A stretch of DNA of 64,000 nucleotides, from positions 1-64,000 of the forward strand of contig VIRH01000141.1 in the NCBI GenBank assembly GCA_008107755.1. Reading direction: 5' to 3'. Position 1 is the first letter of the stretch; the number at the start of each line of letters is the position of its first letter. The stretch comes from Rhodobacterales bacterium. Its GTDB lineage: Bacteria > Pseudomonadota > Alphaproteobacteria > Rhizobiales > Stappiaceae. Below, piece after piece: positions 9,076 through 17,006 of this stretch. A program made the translations under genes and the position numbers. Under the pieces are notes generated by a model. The model saw only the letters and a program-made list of their open reading frames with translations, was not told where the DNA came from and did not search any database.

Positions 9076-9713
9076 TCCGCATCGGACTGATCGACGGCGC
9101 CCTCGCGGCCAGCTTGCCCGGCCTTGCGGCCCAGCGCGCATTCTGCGACCCGGACGGCACTCCGCTGGCTCAAAAACATGCAACGGCCATGGCGACGACC
9201 GTTCGCTCCCATGAGCCTCAGACGCATTTCGTGAATGCTGTCGTCTTTCCCGGAGGATTGTCGACCACGTGTCGCGCTCTCTGCGATGCACTGGAATGGC
9301 TGACGATCGATCCGCCGGAAGTCATCCTGTGTTCATTCGGCATGGCGCGATCGTCCGTCGAGCTTTGCGTGCTTGTCGCCCGGCTGCAGGCCGCCGGCAG
9401 CCTGATCATCGCCTCCGCTCCCGCCCGCGGAGACCCTGTCTTCCCGGCAGCTTTCCCGGACGTGCTTTCGGTTCAGGGTGATGCCCGATGCCAGCCTGGC
9501 GAACTCTCGCGTCTCGACCTGCCTCACGCAACATTCGGCGCCTGCAGCGAGGCGATAGACGCTCCCGACATCCGCGGTGCAAGCGCGGCGGCGGCCCATC
9601 TTGCCGGACATGTCGCCAGCTTGCTAGCTGAAGGCGAACCTGATCCGGCCGCATCTCTCACATCTTTCATCCGCTACCACGGACGCGAGCGGAAACAGGC
9701 CGTTCCCGCCTAG
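9072..9713 (+). CDS. qhpE: Subtilisin-like leader peptidase QhpE
   Basis: This 213-residue protein is short for a subtilase and has no signal peptide or propeptide. The catalytic triad can be placed at D9 (LIDGA), H36 (QKHATAMA) and S171 (RGASAAAAH), in the usual D-H-S order. In QHNDH producers the cytoplasmic protease QhpE removes the QhpC leader after QhpD has formed the thioether crosslinks. The start overlaps the qhpF stop, so exporter and protease are translationally coupled. It is the last gene of the plus-strand qhp run. Confidence 0.9.
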   Translation: MIRIGLIDGALAASLPGLAAQRAFCDPDGTPLAQKHATAMATTVRSHEPQTHFVNAVVFPGGLSTTCRALCDALEWLTIDPPEVILCSFGMARSSVELCVLVARLQAAGSLIIASAPARGDPVFPAAFPDVLSVQGDARCQPGELSRLDLPHATFGACSEAIDAPDIRGASAAAAHLAGHVASLLAEGEPDPAASLTSFIRYHGRERKQAVPA

Positions 9714-9730
9714 ATTCGTCGTGAAAGCGG

Positions 9731-9910
9731 TCAGTCGTCGGCGAGCTTTTCAGCAATTCGCGCATGAAGCTTTTCCATCTCCTTCTGGTCAAAGCCTGTC
9801 AGGGTCGAGCACTCGCTGTCCGAAATCCCTCGCGCCATGTAGTTCACTGCATTGGCAAGAGCTGAAAGTTCGTCCTTGCTGAAGCTGATTTCGATATCCG
9901 GCGTTGTCAT
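9731..9910 (-). CDS. Small acidic protein of unknown function
   Basis: This 59-residue product begins MTTPDIEISFSKDELSAL. It has about 12 Asp/Glu against 6 Lys/Arg, no signal peptide and no membrane segment, and is predicted largely helical. I chose the ATG at 9910 because an upstream in-frame start would run through the terminator hairpin of the gene before it. It lies just past that terminator, so it is either read by leakage or from its own promoter. An acidic small protein next to an exported toxin-like protein could be an antidote, but nothing in the sequence proves it. Family not recognised. Confidence 0.55.
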   Translation of the reverse strand: MTTPDIEISFSKDELSALANAVNYMARGISDSECSTLTGFDQKEMEKLHARIAEKLADD

Positions 9911-9930
9911 GATGTCCTCGGTACTGATCG

Positions 9931-9965
9931 AAAAAGGAAAACCTGCCGGAAAAGCATTCCGGCAG
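9931..9965 (-). terminator. Rho-independent terminator after the 146-residue exported protein gene
   Basis: Read on the minus strand, a perfect 9-bp stem CCTGCCGGA/TCCGGCAGG (9942-9950 with 9957-9965 region) with a short loop is followed by TTTTCCTTTTT. It ends the transcript of the gene at 10006-10446. Confidence 0.85.
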
Positions 9966-10005
9966 GTGATCGACGCTTTGGCCCTATGCCCCGGCGGTCC
10001 GCCGG

Positions 10006-10446
10006 TCACGTCAGGTTGTCATAATATGACTTTCCGGCGGTCGGACGGAAGGCAGTCCCGCAATCGTCAGGTTTCGGATTGGTGATGATTACCGTGCCGG
10101 TCGCAGCATCCCAGTAGCCATGGCGCGACGCGCTCAAAGCCTTGTTCGCTGAAGGGTTGTCGAGAATGCCCGCCAGAAAGGTTGCGAAGGCATCGGCGTT
10201 TTCGATTGTCGGCCCCGGAAATGCAAGGCCACCGATAACTACCCCTTCCACGAATTCGGAACTGTGTTTCGTGAAGGCGTGGCCATGCGCGATATGAGTT
10301 GCAAATTCCGAGTTGTTCGTCGCCGTACATTTGTCTTCCGCATAGGCGGGCGAGATCTCTGCGCCCACGATCGTGAAGATGGAGAATGCGGCCAGCGCCG
10401 CCAGAAGCAGTCCGGACAGACCGGACTTGTAAACGTGATTTCGCAT
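10006..10446 (-). CDS. Exported small protein resembling an RNase-type polymorphic toxin module
   Basis: This is a 146-residue protein. Residues 1-36 are a Sec signal peptide ending SPAYA before EDKC. The mature part has a His-rich segment (H51, H54, H56, K60, H61 in HIAHGHAFTKH) and later strands ending GTVIITNPKPDD and GTAFRPTAGKSYYDNL. This layout (HGHAF.KH near the start, a TVII.NP strand, GTAFRP..GK.YY at the end) recalls C-terminal toxin modules of the barnase/EndoU/ColE5/RelE-type RNase fold. That comparison is from memory and unproved. Two cysteines, C40 and C129, could form a disulfide in the periplasm. The start at 10446 has AAGGAA well placed; an upstream in-frame start at 10476 would add a tail before the signal. 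It follows the 229-residue gene by about 20 bases. Confidence 0.7.
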   Translation of the reverse strand: MRNHVYKSGLSGLLLAALAAFSIFTIVGAEISPAYAEDKCTATNNSEFATHIAHGHAFTKHSSEFVEGVVIGGLAFPGPTIENADAFATFLAGILDNPSANKALSASRHGYWDAATGTVIITNPKPDDCGTAFRPTAGKSYYDNLT

Positions 10447-10465
10447 CTGCTGTTCCTTTCCTGTT

Positions 10466-11155
10466 TCAGTCTTCAATCGTGTAGATCTTCAGCCGTCCGG
10501 CCTTCGTCAGGTCGGTAATCAATCCGGCTTTTTCTTCTTCGGCCACGAACCCGCGAACCGTTTCGAGCGATCCGATGCCGTAGCCCTCCCAGGTGACCTT
10601 CACCGCGGCAGCAACTTGATAGGAACTGCCGAAGACACCCGAGGTCTTCTCCCTGTCGAGCGAGAAGCTTGTCTGAACGAAGTTCAGCGACGGCCCGCTG
10701 TCGGTCGCCGCATTGATCAGCCCGAAGACGACCGTCGCCTCGACACTTCGTGTCTTGGCCTGCGTGTCGGCAACCTCATCGAAAGCAGCGGTAACGGGCT
10801 GGTTGAGGAGATCCTCCAAGGCGGGCAGAAAAGCACTGCCGAGCCGCAACGTATCCGCGATTTCCTTCGCGGCCATACTGACGAGATCGACACTTGCGCC
10901 ATCCTCGTCCTCAAAAACGTTGCTGGTGGCGTTGGACGACACATTTGCCGTCGTCAAGCCGGGCAGTTCGCCAAGGGCTTCCTGCAGGGCGGTCGCCCCA
11001 TCGCCGCTCGGCTGTCCGGCCACATATCGGGCTGCGATACCGAGGTAGCTGGTGAGCAACTGTGTCTGCTCGGCCTGCCCACCGCTTTTCTGAGAAGGTC
11101 GAAACAATACATATGCAGGCTGAAATCCTGCTTCAGCGGCAACGGGACTGGACAT
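10466..11155 (-). CDS. Unknown protein, middle gene of an accessory operon
   Basis: This is a 229-residue protein of unrecognised family. It has no signal peptide or membrane helix. The N-terminal 100 residues look helical with an Ala-rich stretch; the C-terminal half has alternating strands such as SSYQVAAAVKVTWEGYG. The ATG at 11155 has a GGGAG site. It sits 68 bases after the 293-residue gene and 19 bases before the exported toxin-like gene, so all three are probably one transcript. Its ending, LTKAGRLKIYTIED, resembles a beta-rich binding domain. Confidence 0.75.
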   Translation of the reverse strand: MSSPVAAEAGFQPAYVLFRPSQKSGGQAEQTQLLTSYLGIAARYVAGQPSGDGATALQEALGELPGLTTANVSSNATSNVFEDEDGASVDLVSMAAKEIADTLRLGSAFLPALEDLLNQPVTAAFDEVADTQAKTRSVEATVVFGLINAATDSGPSLNFVQTSFSLDREKTSGVFGSSYQVAAAVKVTWEGYGIGSLETVRGFVAEEEKAGLITDLTKAGRLKIYTIED

Positions 11156-11223
11156 GAGGGTCTCCCTGTCTGGTCCGAAGCACCGACTGCTCCGGACCGC
11201 AATTGAGCGAATGGGAACCGGGC

Positions 11224-12105
11224 TCAGCTCTTCGGCGCCGCCTTGGACCCGAAGAAGTTTTGCGCCTTTGTGACGTCGTCCTTGGTCGCGCCGGTGATGG
11301 CCGCGTCCCAGGCCTTCTTGTTTTCCGCATTTGCAGGGGCTGACAGGGTGGCCCAGTTCAGCAGAAGGGAGCCTTTCTGATACTTGAAATCAAAATCGAA
11401 GGTTTCCGCCGAGGCGCAGCTTGAATAAACAGTCTTCTCTTTCTCGGTGAAGGAGATGAAATAATACTCGGCGATGCTCATCAGCTCCCAGCTGTTCGCC
11501 GAATTCAGCACCGGCTGGTAGTTGAAGGAGAGATGATACGTATTCATCTCCTTGTACTTGGACTTGATGCCGGCTGAAATCTGATTACCGAGCGATGTGA
11601 TAAAAGACCCGAAGGCAGGTGCAATTGCCTCGGCCGCCGCCCAGGTAACGAGGTTTTCAAGGAACTTCGTCGCAACCTCGACGCCCTTCACATGCTCCTG
11701 GTACTTGTAGCTGGTGATATCCGTTGGCGTGTAGAATTCCGAAGGCAGCGCGCTCAGCGGTTTCTGCCAGTTGTCGGGATTTGCCCACTTGTCCGGTTGC
11801 CGCTGATAATTGTTGGTCATCCATGCGGTGACGAGGCCAAGGCCGGACTGCAGATAGAACTGCTGATCGGTCAGAAGCTTGGCGAAAGCCTGCTTTTCCG
11901 CTGCTGAAACGCTGTCAGGAATGGTGCCGTTGAATTGCAACGTGGAACCGGTGGTGTTTTCATTGGCCTGGAACATTTCCGGCACCTGACCCTGGGGATC
12001 GTCCGCAAGCGCGACCTCCGCCGCAGCCATGAGACTGCGCCGTGCCGGCGAAGGAACGAAGAAGGATTGGGCATTTGCGATTGACTTGGTAACTGCGGCA
12101 CACAT
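11224..12105 (-). CDS. Unknown protein, first gene of an accessory operon
   Basis: This is a 293-residue protein of unrecognised family. There is no clear Sec signal; the N-terminal region is Ala-rich. A hydrophobic amphipathic segment in the middle (FLENLVTWAAAEAIAPAFG) precedes a beta-rich stretch with many aromatic residues (TYHLSFNYQPVL, IAEYYFISF, FDFDFKYQ). The mix of one amphipathic helix and aromatic strands would fit a membrane-active or lipid-binding protein, but this is a guess. The ATG at 12105 has GAGGGG upstream. It is the first gene after the palindromes at 12136-12201 and the Crp-type regulator gene. Confidence 0.75.
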   Translation of the reverse strand: MCAAVTKSIANAQSFFVPSPARRSLMAAAEVALADDPQGQVPEMFQANENTTGSTLQFNGTIPDSVSAAEKQAFAKLLTDQQFYLQSGLGLVTAWMTNNYQRQPDKWANPDNWQKPLSALPSEFYTPTDITSYKYQEHVKGVEVATKFLENLVTWAAAEAIAPAFGSFITSLGNQISAGIKSKYKEMNTYHLSFNYQPVLNSANSWELMSIAEYYFISFTEKEKTVYSSCASAETFDFDFKYQKGSLLLNWATLSAPANAENKKAWDAAITGATKDDVTKAQNFFGSKAAPKS

Positions 12106-12135
12106 GGCGACCCCTCATATGGTTGCATTTTTGAT

Positions 12136-12201
12136 ATCTTCATCCTGAAGATGCTCAACCATAGAGAGCACGCACTCATCAGACTGTTCCCCAGGGAACA
12201 G
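12136..12201. promoter_or_regulatory. Two palindromes upstream of the accessory operon, candidate operators
   Basis: A 7-3-7 inverted repeat ATCTTCA-TCC-TGAAGAT lies at 12136-12152, about 31-47 bases before the first gene's ATG. A perfect 8-2-8 repeat CTGTTCCC-CA-GGGAACAG lies at 12184-12201, 79-96 bases before it. Both are in the 128-bp gap between the Crp-type gene and the operon. They are placed as operators would be; neither matches the standard Crp or FNR box. Confidence 0.55.
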
Positions 12202-12233
12202 GTCGCACGATTTTTCCGGACCCGGAAAGGCAG

Positions 12234-12917
12234 TCAGGCTGGAGAAGCGAAGGTCTCCAGAATGTCCGGATCGCGCAGGCGAATACGCCCCGCCTCGATG
12301 CCGATCGCGCCTGCGGCTTTGAACACCTGAAGGTGCTGATTGACCTTCGGACGCGTCCCATTCGTCAGAAAAGCAAGCTTTTCCTGCGACAGAACAGCCG
12401 GAGCGCGTTTCAAGAGGCCTGGTTGCGTGCGCTGGAAGGTAAGCAATTGACGGGCGAGCCTTTCTCGCAGGGAATAGAGCGCGAGCATCTCCACCTTGCT
12501 GACGAGGGTGCAGTAGCGCTCGAACAGGAGATGACACAAGCCATGGTTGAAGCTGACGTCACCAGTCAGCATCTTGAGCGTTTCATGACCGATGGATAGC
12601 GCCAGGGTCGGCACTTCTGCGACCAGATCCGCCGGGCTTGGTGTTTCGCCTTCCACGGCACTCAGCTCCACGACATCTCCATCCGTGTAGAGGGCGAAGA
12701 TGTATTCCCGGCCACGAGCGGAAGTCAGACTTCCCCTTGCAACACCACTCACAATAACAACGAGGGCGGTCTGGCGGTCCCCCCTGGAAATGAGATACTC
12801 CCCTTTGCCGTAGCTGTGGGAGACCGACCGGGATGCGATAAACTCCCGGGTGTAGTCGTCCATTTCGCGAAACAGGCGGTTACCTGATATGATCGCAAGT
12901 CGATCCTGCAGATGCAC
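12234..12917 (-). CDS. Crp/Fnr-family transcription regulator
   Basis: This is a regulator of about 227 residues. The N-terminal half is a cyclic-nucleotide-binding-type beta barrel (GEYLISRGDRQTALVVIVSG ... GREYIFALYTDGDVVE). A dimer helix and a C-terminal winged helix follow (VLSQEKLAFLTNGTRPKVNQHLQ). The region lacks the iron-sulfur cysteines of FNR, and the cAMP-binding FGE..L..R signature is degenerate, so its ligand may differ or be absent. The start is uncertain: GTG at 12917 has a G-rich site just upstream, while GTG at 12944 is also possible. It is directly upstream of, and in line with, the unknown three-gene operon, which it may control. Confidence 0.85.
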   Translation of the reverse strand: MHLQDRLAIISGNRLFREMDDYTREFIASRSVSHSYGKGEYLISRGDRQTALVVIVSGVARGSLTSARGREYIFALYTDGDVVELSAVEGETPSPADLVAEVPTLALSIGHETLKMLTGDVSFNHGLCHLLFERYCTLVSKVEMLALYSLRERLARQLLTFQRTQPGLLKRAPAVLSQEKLAFLTNGTRPKVNQHLQVFKAAGAIGIEAGRIRLRDPDILETFASPA

Positions 12918-13235
12918 TGCGCCCCCCCAAGACAATCCGCGCACCGGAAATCTATTTACTTTTTCGGCTTCTCCTGCCCGCGCACACCCTACACCATCAA
13001 TGCGTGTATAAATTTATTTATTCAATTATAAAGTTAACTTCCCATCGGCTCTCAGCGTGCGCCTTTCGACCGCAGGCTTGCGGGAACCGCTTGATTGTGC
13101 GCGCGGAATTTGGCAACAGATTTAACATGAGGCAAAAAGGCAGATTTTATTGACAGGCCGCGCCTTACCATATCCAGTTTCTTGCCAAGCCAACCCTCAG
13201 GATCAGCCAGGCAGATCGATTTCATGGAGTCGAAA
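12918..13235. promoter_or_regulatory. Divergent intergenic region with an AT-rich promoter zone
   Basis: This 318-bp gap separates the Crp-type gene (minus) from the siderophore importer (plus). Bases 12955-13035 are very AT-rich (GTGTATAAATTTATTTATT and flanks), fitting promoters for both sides. A TTGACA hexamer lies at 13150-13155 but no good -10 was seen at the right spacing. I see no convincing Fur, RirA or Irr box by eye. Confidence 0.4.
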
Positions 13236-14159
13236 ATGCCCGGATCGTTTATGCGCGCCCTTCTGGCGAGCGCATTTTGCGCGGCTGCGCTGCTGAGTGC
13301 GCACGCCGAACCCGTCACTGTGGAGACCGCCACCGGCACGGTGGAAATCATCGAGACACCGCAGAAGGTCGTCGTCTACGACATAGCTGCCCTCGACACG
13401 CTGACTGCGCTCGGCGTCAAGGCCGCCGGGACGCCCGCCAATGTCTACGTTGACTATCTCGGGAAGGCGGCCGCTGAGGCAGAGCCTGCGGGGACCCTTT
13501 TCGAGCCCGATTTCGAAGCCGTCTATGCGCTTCAGCCAGACCTGGTCATTACCGGTTCCCGCTCCGCCAAGCAGACAGAGCCTCTCGGCGAACTCGCCCC
13601 GACCATAGACATGACTATCTACGGCGACGATGTCATCGAGCAGGCCCGTGCGCGTCTTGCCACCTATGGCAAGATGTTCGACAGGAAAGAACAGGCAGAC
13701 GAGCTGGAGGCCGAACTTCGGACGGAGCTGGAAAAGGTCCGTACGGCCGCGGCCCCTGTCGGCAAGGCGCTCATCGTGATGACCAACGGCCCGAAGATCA
13801 GCGTCTATGGTCCGGGTTCGCGCTTCGGATGGCTCCACCATGACCTGGGCATCGCGCCGGCCTCCGAGGAAATCGACGTCTCCAGCCACGGCGAGGCCGT
13901 CTCGTTCGAATATATCCGCGATCTTGATCCCGATTGGCTGCTCGTGGTCGATCGGGCGGCGGCGATCGGCAACACTGCGGATAGCGCCAGAACGACGCTG
14001 GACAACGAACTGGTTGCACAGACCACCGCGTGGAAAAAGGGTCAGGTCGTCTATCTGGATGCCGCGAAGGTCTATATCGCGTCCGGCGGCTACACAGCCC
14101 TTATGGACACGATGGCTCAGCTCGCCGATGCCTTCAGCGGCGAGGCCAAGAGCCAGTGA
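13236..14159 (+). CDS. Iron-siderophore ABC transporter, periplasmic binding protein (FatB/CeuE-like)
   Basis: This 307-residue helical-backbone binding protein carries ferric siderophores, most likely catecholate type, to the inner-membrane importer. A signal peptide (RALLASAFCAAALLSAHA) precedes VTVETATGTVEI, the usual first strand of this family. QPDLVITGSRSAKQ and LDPDWLLVVDRAAA are typical lobe-interface segments. I chose ATG 13236 because GGAG lies six bases upstream; two nearby in-frame ATGs (13224, 13251) are alternatives. It is the first gene of a four-gene operon; the next start overlaps its stop. No TonB-dependent receptor is in the window. Confidence 0.9.
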   Translation: MPGSFMRALLASAFCAAALLSAHAEPVTVETATGTVEIIETPQKVVVYDIAALDTLTALGVKAAGTPANVYVDYLGKAAAEAEPAGTLFEPDFEAVYALQPDLVITGSRSAKQTEPLGELAPTIDMTIYGDDVIEQARARLATYGKMFDRKEQADELEAELRTELEKVRTAAAPVGKALIVMTNGPKISVYGPGSRFGWLHHDLGIAPASEEIDVSSHGEAVSFEYIRDLDPDWLLVVDRAAAIGNTADSARTTLDNELVAQTTAWKKGQVVYLDAAKVYIASGGYTALMDTMAQLADAFSGEAKSQ

Positions 14160-15151
14160 TGGCTGGCGCCGATGGCGAACGCGCCGACAAGAAGCGTCCT
14201 GTCGCTGCCATTCTCTTCGTCGGCGCGTGTCTCCTGTCGTTAGTCGTCCTCAGCCTGCTGACCGGAGTCGCGGATCTCGGCCTGGATGGCGTGTCGCCCG
14301 CAGCGACGCTGGAGCTTCTTCTCATCAGCCGTCTGCCGCGCACCCTGGCGGCGCTTCTGGCCGGTGCGTCGCTGGCTGTGGCCGGCACGATCATGCAGAT
14401 GCTGGCGCGCAACCGTTTCGTGGAACCGACCACGGCCGGAACCGCCGAGTGCGCCGCCCTCGGTCTGCTGGTCGTCACGGTTCTTGCGCCGGATACGACA
14501 CTGTTTATGAAAATGATCGCCGCCAGCGCCAGCGCGCTTGCAGGTACGGCGGTGTTTCTCATCCTGATCCGCAAGCTTCCGCCGACCCAGCCCCTGATGA
14601 TCCCGCTGACGGGCATTGTCTTCGGCGGAGTGGTCGGCGCCGCGACCACCTACATCGCCTATGAAACCGACCTCCTGCAATATGCCGGCATCTGGATGAC
14701 CGGCGAATTTTCAGGTGTCATCAGAGGCCGCTACGAGCTTCTGTGGGGCTCCGGTCTTGCGCTGCTGGCTGCCTATCTCTTCGCCGACCGCTTCACCATT
14801 GCCGGCATGGGCAAGGACGTTTCCGTCAGTCTCGGTCTCAATTACTCCCAGATCCTGTGGATCGGACTTTTGATCGTTTCCCTGATTACCGCCTTCACCG
14901 TGATTACAGTGGGCATGCTGCCCTTTGTCGGGCTCGTGGTGCCGAATATCGTCCGCAGGATGATGGGCGACAACACCCGGCGCGTGCTGCCACTGGTCGC
15001 TCTAATGGGCGGCATGCTGGTGCTGGCGAGCGACGTGATCGGGCGCGTGATCCGCTATCCCTACGAGATCCCGGCCGCCACCATCTTCGGCGTCGCCGGC
15101 ACGGTCATTTTCCTTTGGCTCCTGTTTTCACGGCAGCCGCAGCATGGATAA
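14159..15151 (+). CDS. Iron-siderophore ABC transporter permease 1 (FecCD family)
   Basis: This 330-residue permease of the BtuC/FecCD type has about nine to ten membrane helices. Family signatures are SRLPRTLAALLAGASLAVAG, the cytoplasmic coupling region GLNYSQILW and MLPFVGLVVPNIVRRMMGD. ATG 14159 shares a base with the stop of the binding protein gene (TGATG). It pairs with the next permease to form a heterodimeric channel. Confidence 0.92.
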   Translation: MAGADGERADKKRPVAAILFVGACLLSLVVLSLLTGVADLGLDGVSPAATLELLLISRLPRTLAALLAGASLAVAGTIMQMLARNRFVEPTTAGTAECAALGLLVVTVLAPDTTLFMKMIAASASALAGTAVFLILIRKLPPTQPLMIPLTGIVFGGVVGAATTYIAYETDLLQYAGIWMTGEFSGVIRGRYELLWGSGLALLAAYLFADRFTIAGMGKDVSVSLGLNYSQILWIGLLIVSLITAFTVITVGMLPFVGLVVPNIVRRMMGDNTRRVLPLVALMGGMLVLASDVIGRVIRYPYEIPAATIFGVAGTVIFLWLLFSRQPQHG

Positions 15152-16085
15152 GCGGCTTTTCATCCTCGTCCTGCTCGCGATCCTGTCGGTGATGGCGTTT
15201 CTGCTGCTCGGAACCCGTGGCAACTGGGAGTTCGCGCTCAAGTTCCGATCCGGAAAGCTGATTGCGCTGCTCTGCGTCGCCGTAGCGATTGCCGTCTCCA
15301 CCATCGTTTTCCAGACGCTGTGCACCAACCGCATCCTGACGCCCTCGATCATGGGGTTCGACGCCCTCTATATCCTCTTCCAGTCGCTTTTGGTCTTTGC
15401 ACTCGGCGGGATCGGCTATTCCGGTCTCAACGCAGAGATCAAGTTCCTGGTCGAGCTGCTGCTTCTTTCCGGAGCCGCCTTCCTCCTTTTCACGCTGCTT
15501 CTGGGCGAAGGCCGGCAGGACCTTTTTCGCATGCTTCTTGCCGGGGTCATCTTCGGCATCCTGTTTCGCAGCCTCACCAGCCTCCTGCAGCGGCTCATCG
15601 ACCCGAGCGAATTTGCGGTGCTGCAAGGCTCGCTGTTTGCCAGCTTCAATTCGGTCGATACCAGCCTTCTCAAGCTGGCGGTACCGCTTGTGGCTCTCAG
15701 CACCGCCCTCATCTGGCATCGTCGGCATCACCTCGACGTTCTGGCACTTGGCCGTGATCATGCGATCAGCCTCGGACTGAATTACAGGGCGGAGCTCTAT
15801 CTGTTCCTCGCTCTTGTGTCTGTCCTGGTCGCCGCCTCGACGGCGCTTGTCGGCCCGGTCGCCTTTTTCGGACTGCTCGTCAGCGCCGCGGCACATGAAC
15901 TCATGAAAGACGGTAGGCATGCGCGGATCCTCACCGCGGCCTCGCTGCTGGCGATTATCGCCCTCGTCGGCGGCCAGGCAGTCTTCGAACGGCTTCTCGG
16001 CATGGCCGGAACGCTCGGGCTGGTCGTCGAATTCCTGGGGGGCATCGTGTTCCTCGTCCTGATCTTCAAGAGAGGCATGGCATGA
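15144..16085 (+). CDS. Iron-siderophore ABC transporter permease 2 (FecCD family)
   Basis: This 313-residue multi-pass FecCD-type permease is the partner of the preceding gene and overlaps it by eight bases. It carries NRILTPSIMGFDALYILFQ, the coupling segment LGLNYRAELYL and VGPVAFFGLLVSAAAHELM. Two different permease genes in a row are typical of VctDG/FatCD-type catechol siderophore importers rather than the homodimeric vitamin B12 type. Confidence 0.92.
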   Translation: MDKRLFILVLLAILSVMAFLLLGTRGNWEFALKFRSGKLIALLCVAVAIAVSTIVFQTLCTNRILTPSIMGFDALYILFQSLLVFALGGIGYSGLNAEIKFLVELLLLSGAAFLLFTLLLGEGRQDLFRMLLAGVIFGILFRSLTSLLQRLIDPSEFAVLQGSLFASFNSVDTSLLKLAVPLVALSTALIWHRRHHLDVLALGRDHAISLGLNYRAELYLFLALVSVLVAASTALVGPVAFFGLLVSAAAHELMKDGRHARILTAASLLAIIALVGGQAVFERLLGMAGTLGLVVEFLGGIVFLVLIFKRGMA

Positions 16086-16843
16086 TCGAAATCGAAAACG
16101 TGTCGTTCCGCCACGGGGCTGCGCCGGTTCTTCAGGATGTCTGCCTGCGCCTTTCGAAGGGCGGCGTCACGGCGCTGGTCGGACCAAACGGGGCCGGCAA
16201 ATCGACCCTCTTCAGCCTCATGGCACGCCTCCTGAAGCTTCAGTCAGGCACGATCCGATTCGACGGGATGGATGTCACGACGGCACCCTCCATGGACCTT
16301 GCCCGAAAGCTCGCGATTCTTCGCCAGGACACTCATGTCACCGCCCGTCTCAGCGTGCGCGATCTCGTCGGGTTCGGGCGCTTTCCTCACCACCGCGGAC
16401 GACCCGGCGCGGACGATCTGGAGATGATAGAGCGCGGACTGGACCTATTTGAACTCAACCCGCTCGCCGGACGCTATATCGACGAACTTTCGGGCGGCCA
16501 GAGGCAGCGGGCACTCGTTGCCATGGCCTATGTGCAGGACACGGATTATCTGTTTCTGGATGAGCCACTCAACAATCTCGACATGCATTTCGCGCGCGCC
16601 CTGATGCAGCGGCTGCGAAGCCTTGCGGACGACCACGGCAAAACCGTTGTGGTGGTACTCCATGACATAAATTACGCCGCTGCCTATGCCGACACCATCG
16701 TCGCTCTCAAGGCCGGGCGCATCGCCGCGCAGGGCTCCCCTGCCGAGATCATGACCGCCGAATGTCTGGGCGGCATCTACGACATGGATATCGTCATCGA
16801 GACGGTTCGCGGCCGGCCCGTCGCCCTCCACCACATGGACTGA
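16082..16843 (+). CDS. Iron-siderophore ABC transporter ATPase
   Basis: This 253-residue ATPase of the FecE/FepC group has Walker A GPNGAGKST, a Q-loop in LRQDTHVTARLSVRDLVGFG, signature LSGGQRQRA, Walker B YLFLDEPLNNLD and the H-loop VVVLHDINYAAAYAD. All catalytic residues are present. The ATG overlaps the stop of permease 2 by four bases. It is the last gene of the importer operon. Confidence 0.93.
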   Translation: MIEIENVSFRHGAAPVLQDVCLRLSKGGVTALVGPNGAGKSTLFSLMARLLKLQSGTIRFDGMDVTTAPSMDLARKLAILRQDTHVTARLSVRDLVGFGRFPHHRGRPGADDLEMIERGLDLFELNPLAGRYIDELSGGQRQRALVAMAYVQDTDYLFLDEPLNNLDMHFARALMQRLRSLADDHGKTVVVVLHDINYAAAYADTIVALKAGRIAAQGSPAEIMTAECLGGIYDMDIVIETVRGRPVALHHMD

Positions 16844-16950
16844 CGTCAAAGCGCGTCGCCTCATTCATAGGGCCTGTGCGGCCCGCAGCGCCTTGGGGCA
16901 GATGTCGCGGGTGAGCACCACGCCGTGTTGAGAGTCCTGATTGTGCATCC

Positions 16951-16984
16951 CAAAAGAAAAGGCCCGCCTTTCGGCGGGCCTTTC
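16951..16984 (-). terminator. Rho-independent terminator of rpsD
   Basis: Read on the minus strand, the stem AAGGCCCGCC/GGCGGGCCTT (10 bp, tetraloop) is followed by TTTTCTTTTG. It lies 23 bases after the rpsD stop. On the plus strand it may also end the siderophore operon, though the T-run there is only three bases. Confidence 0.88.
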
Positions 16985-17006
16985 CGGCAACCATATTCGG
17001 CGGCAA

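Noticed and set aside
13052..13351. 99-codon minus-strand frame across the siderophore promoter and binding-protein start
   Set aside because: It overlaps the signal peptide region of the well-supported plus-strand gene and has no ribosome site.
16865..16948. Short peptide frame after rpsD on the minus strand
   Set aside because: Only 27 codons after a strong terminator, without a ribosome site; might be a gene remnant but cannot be supported.
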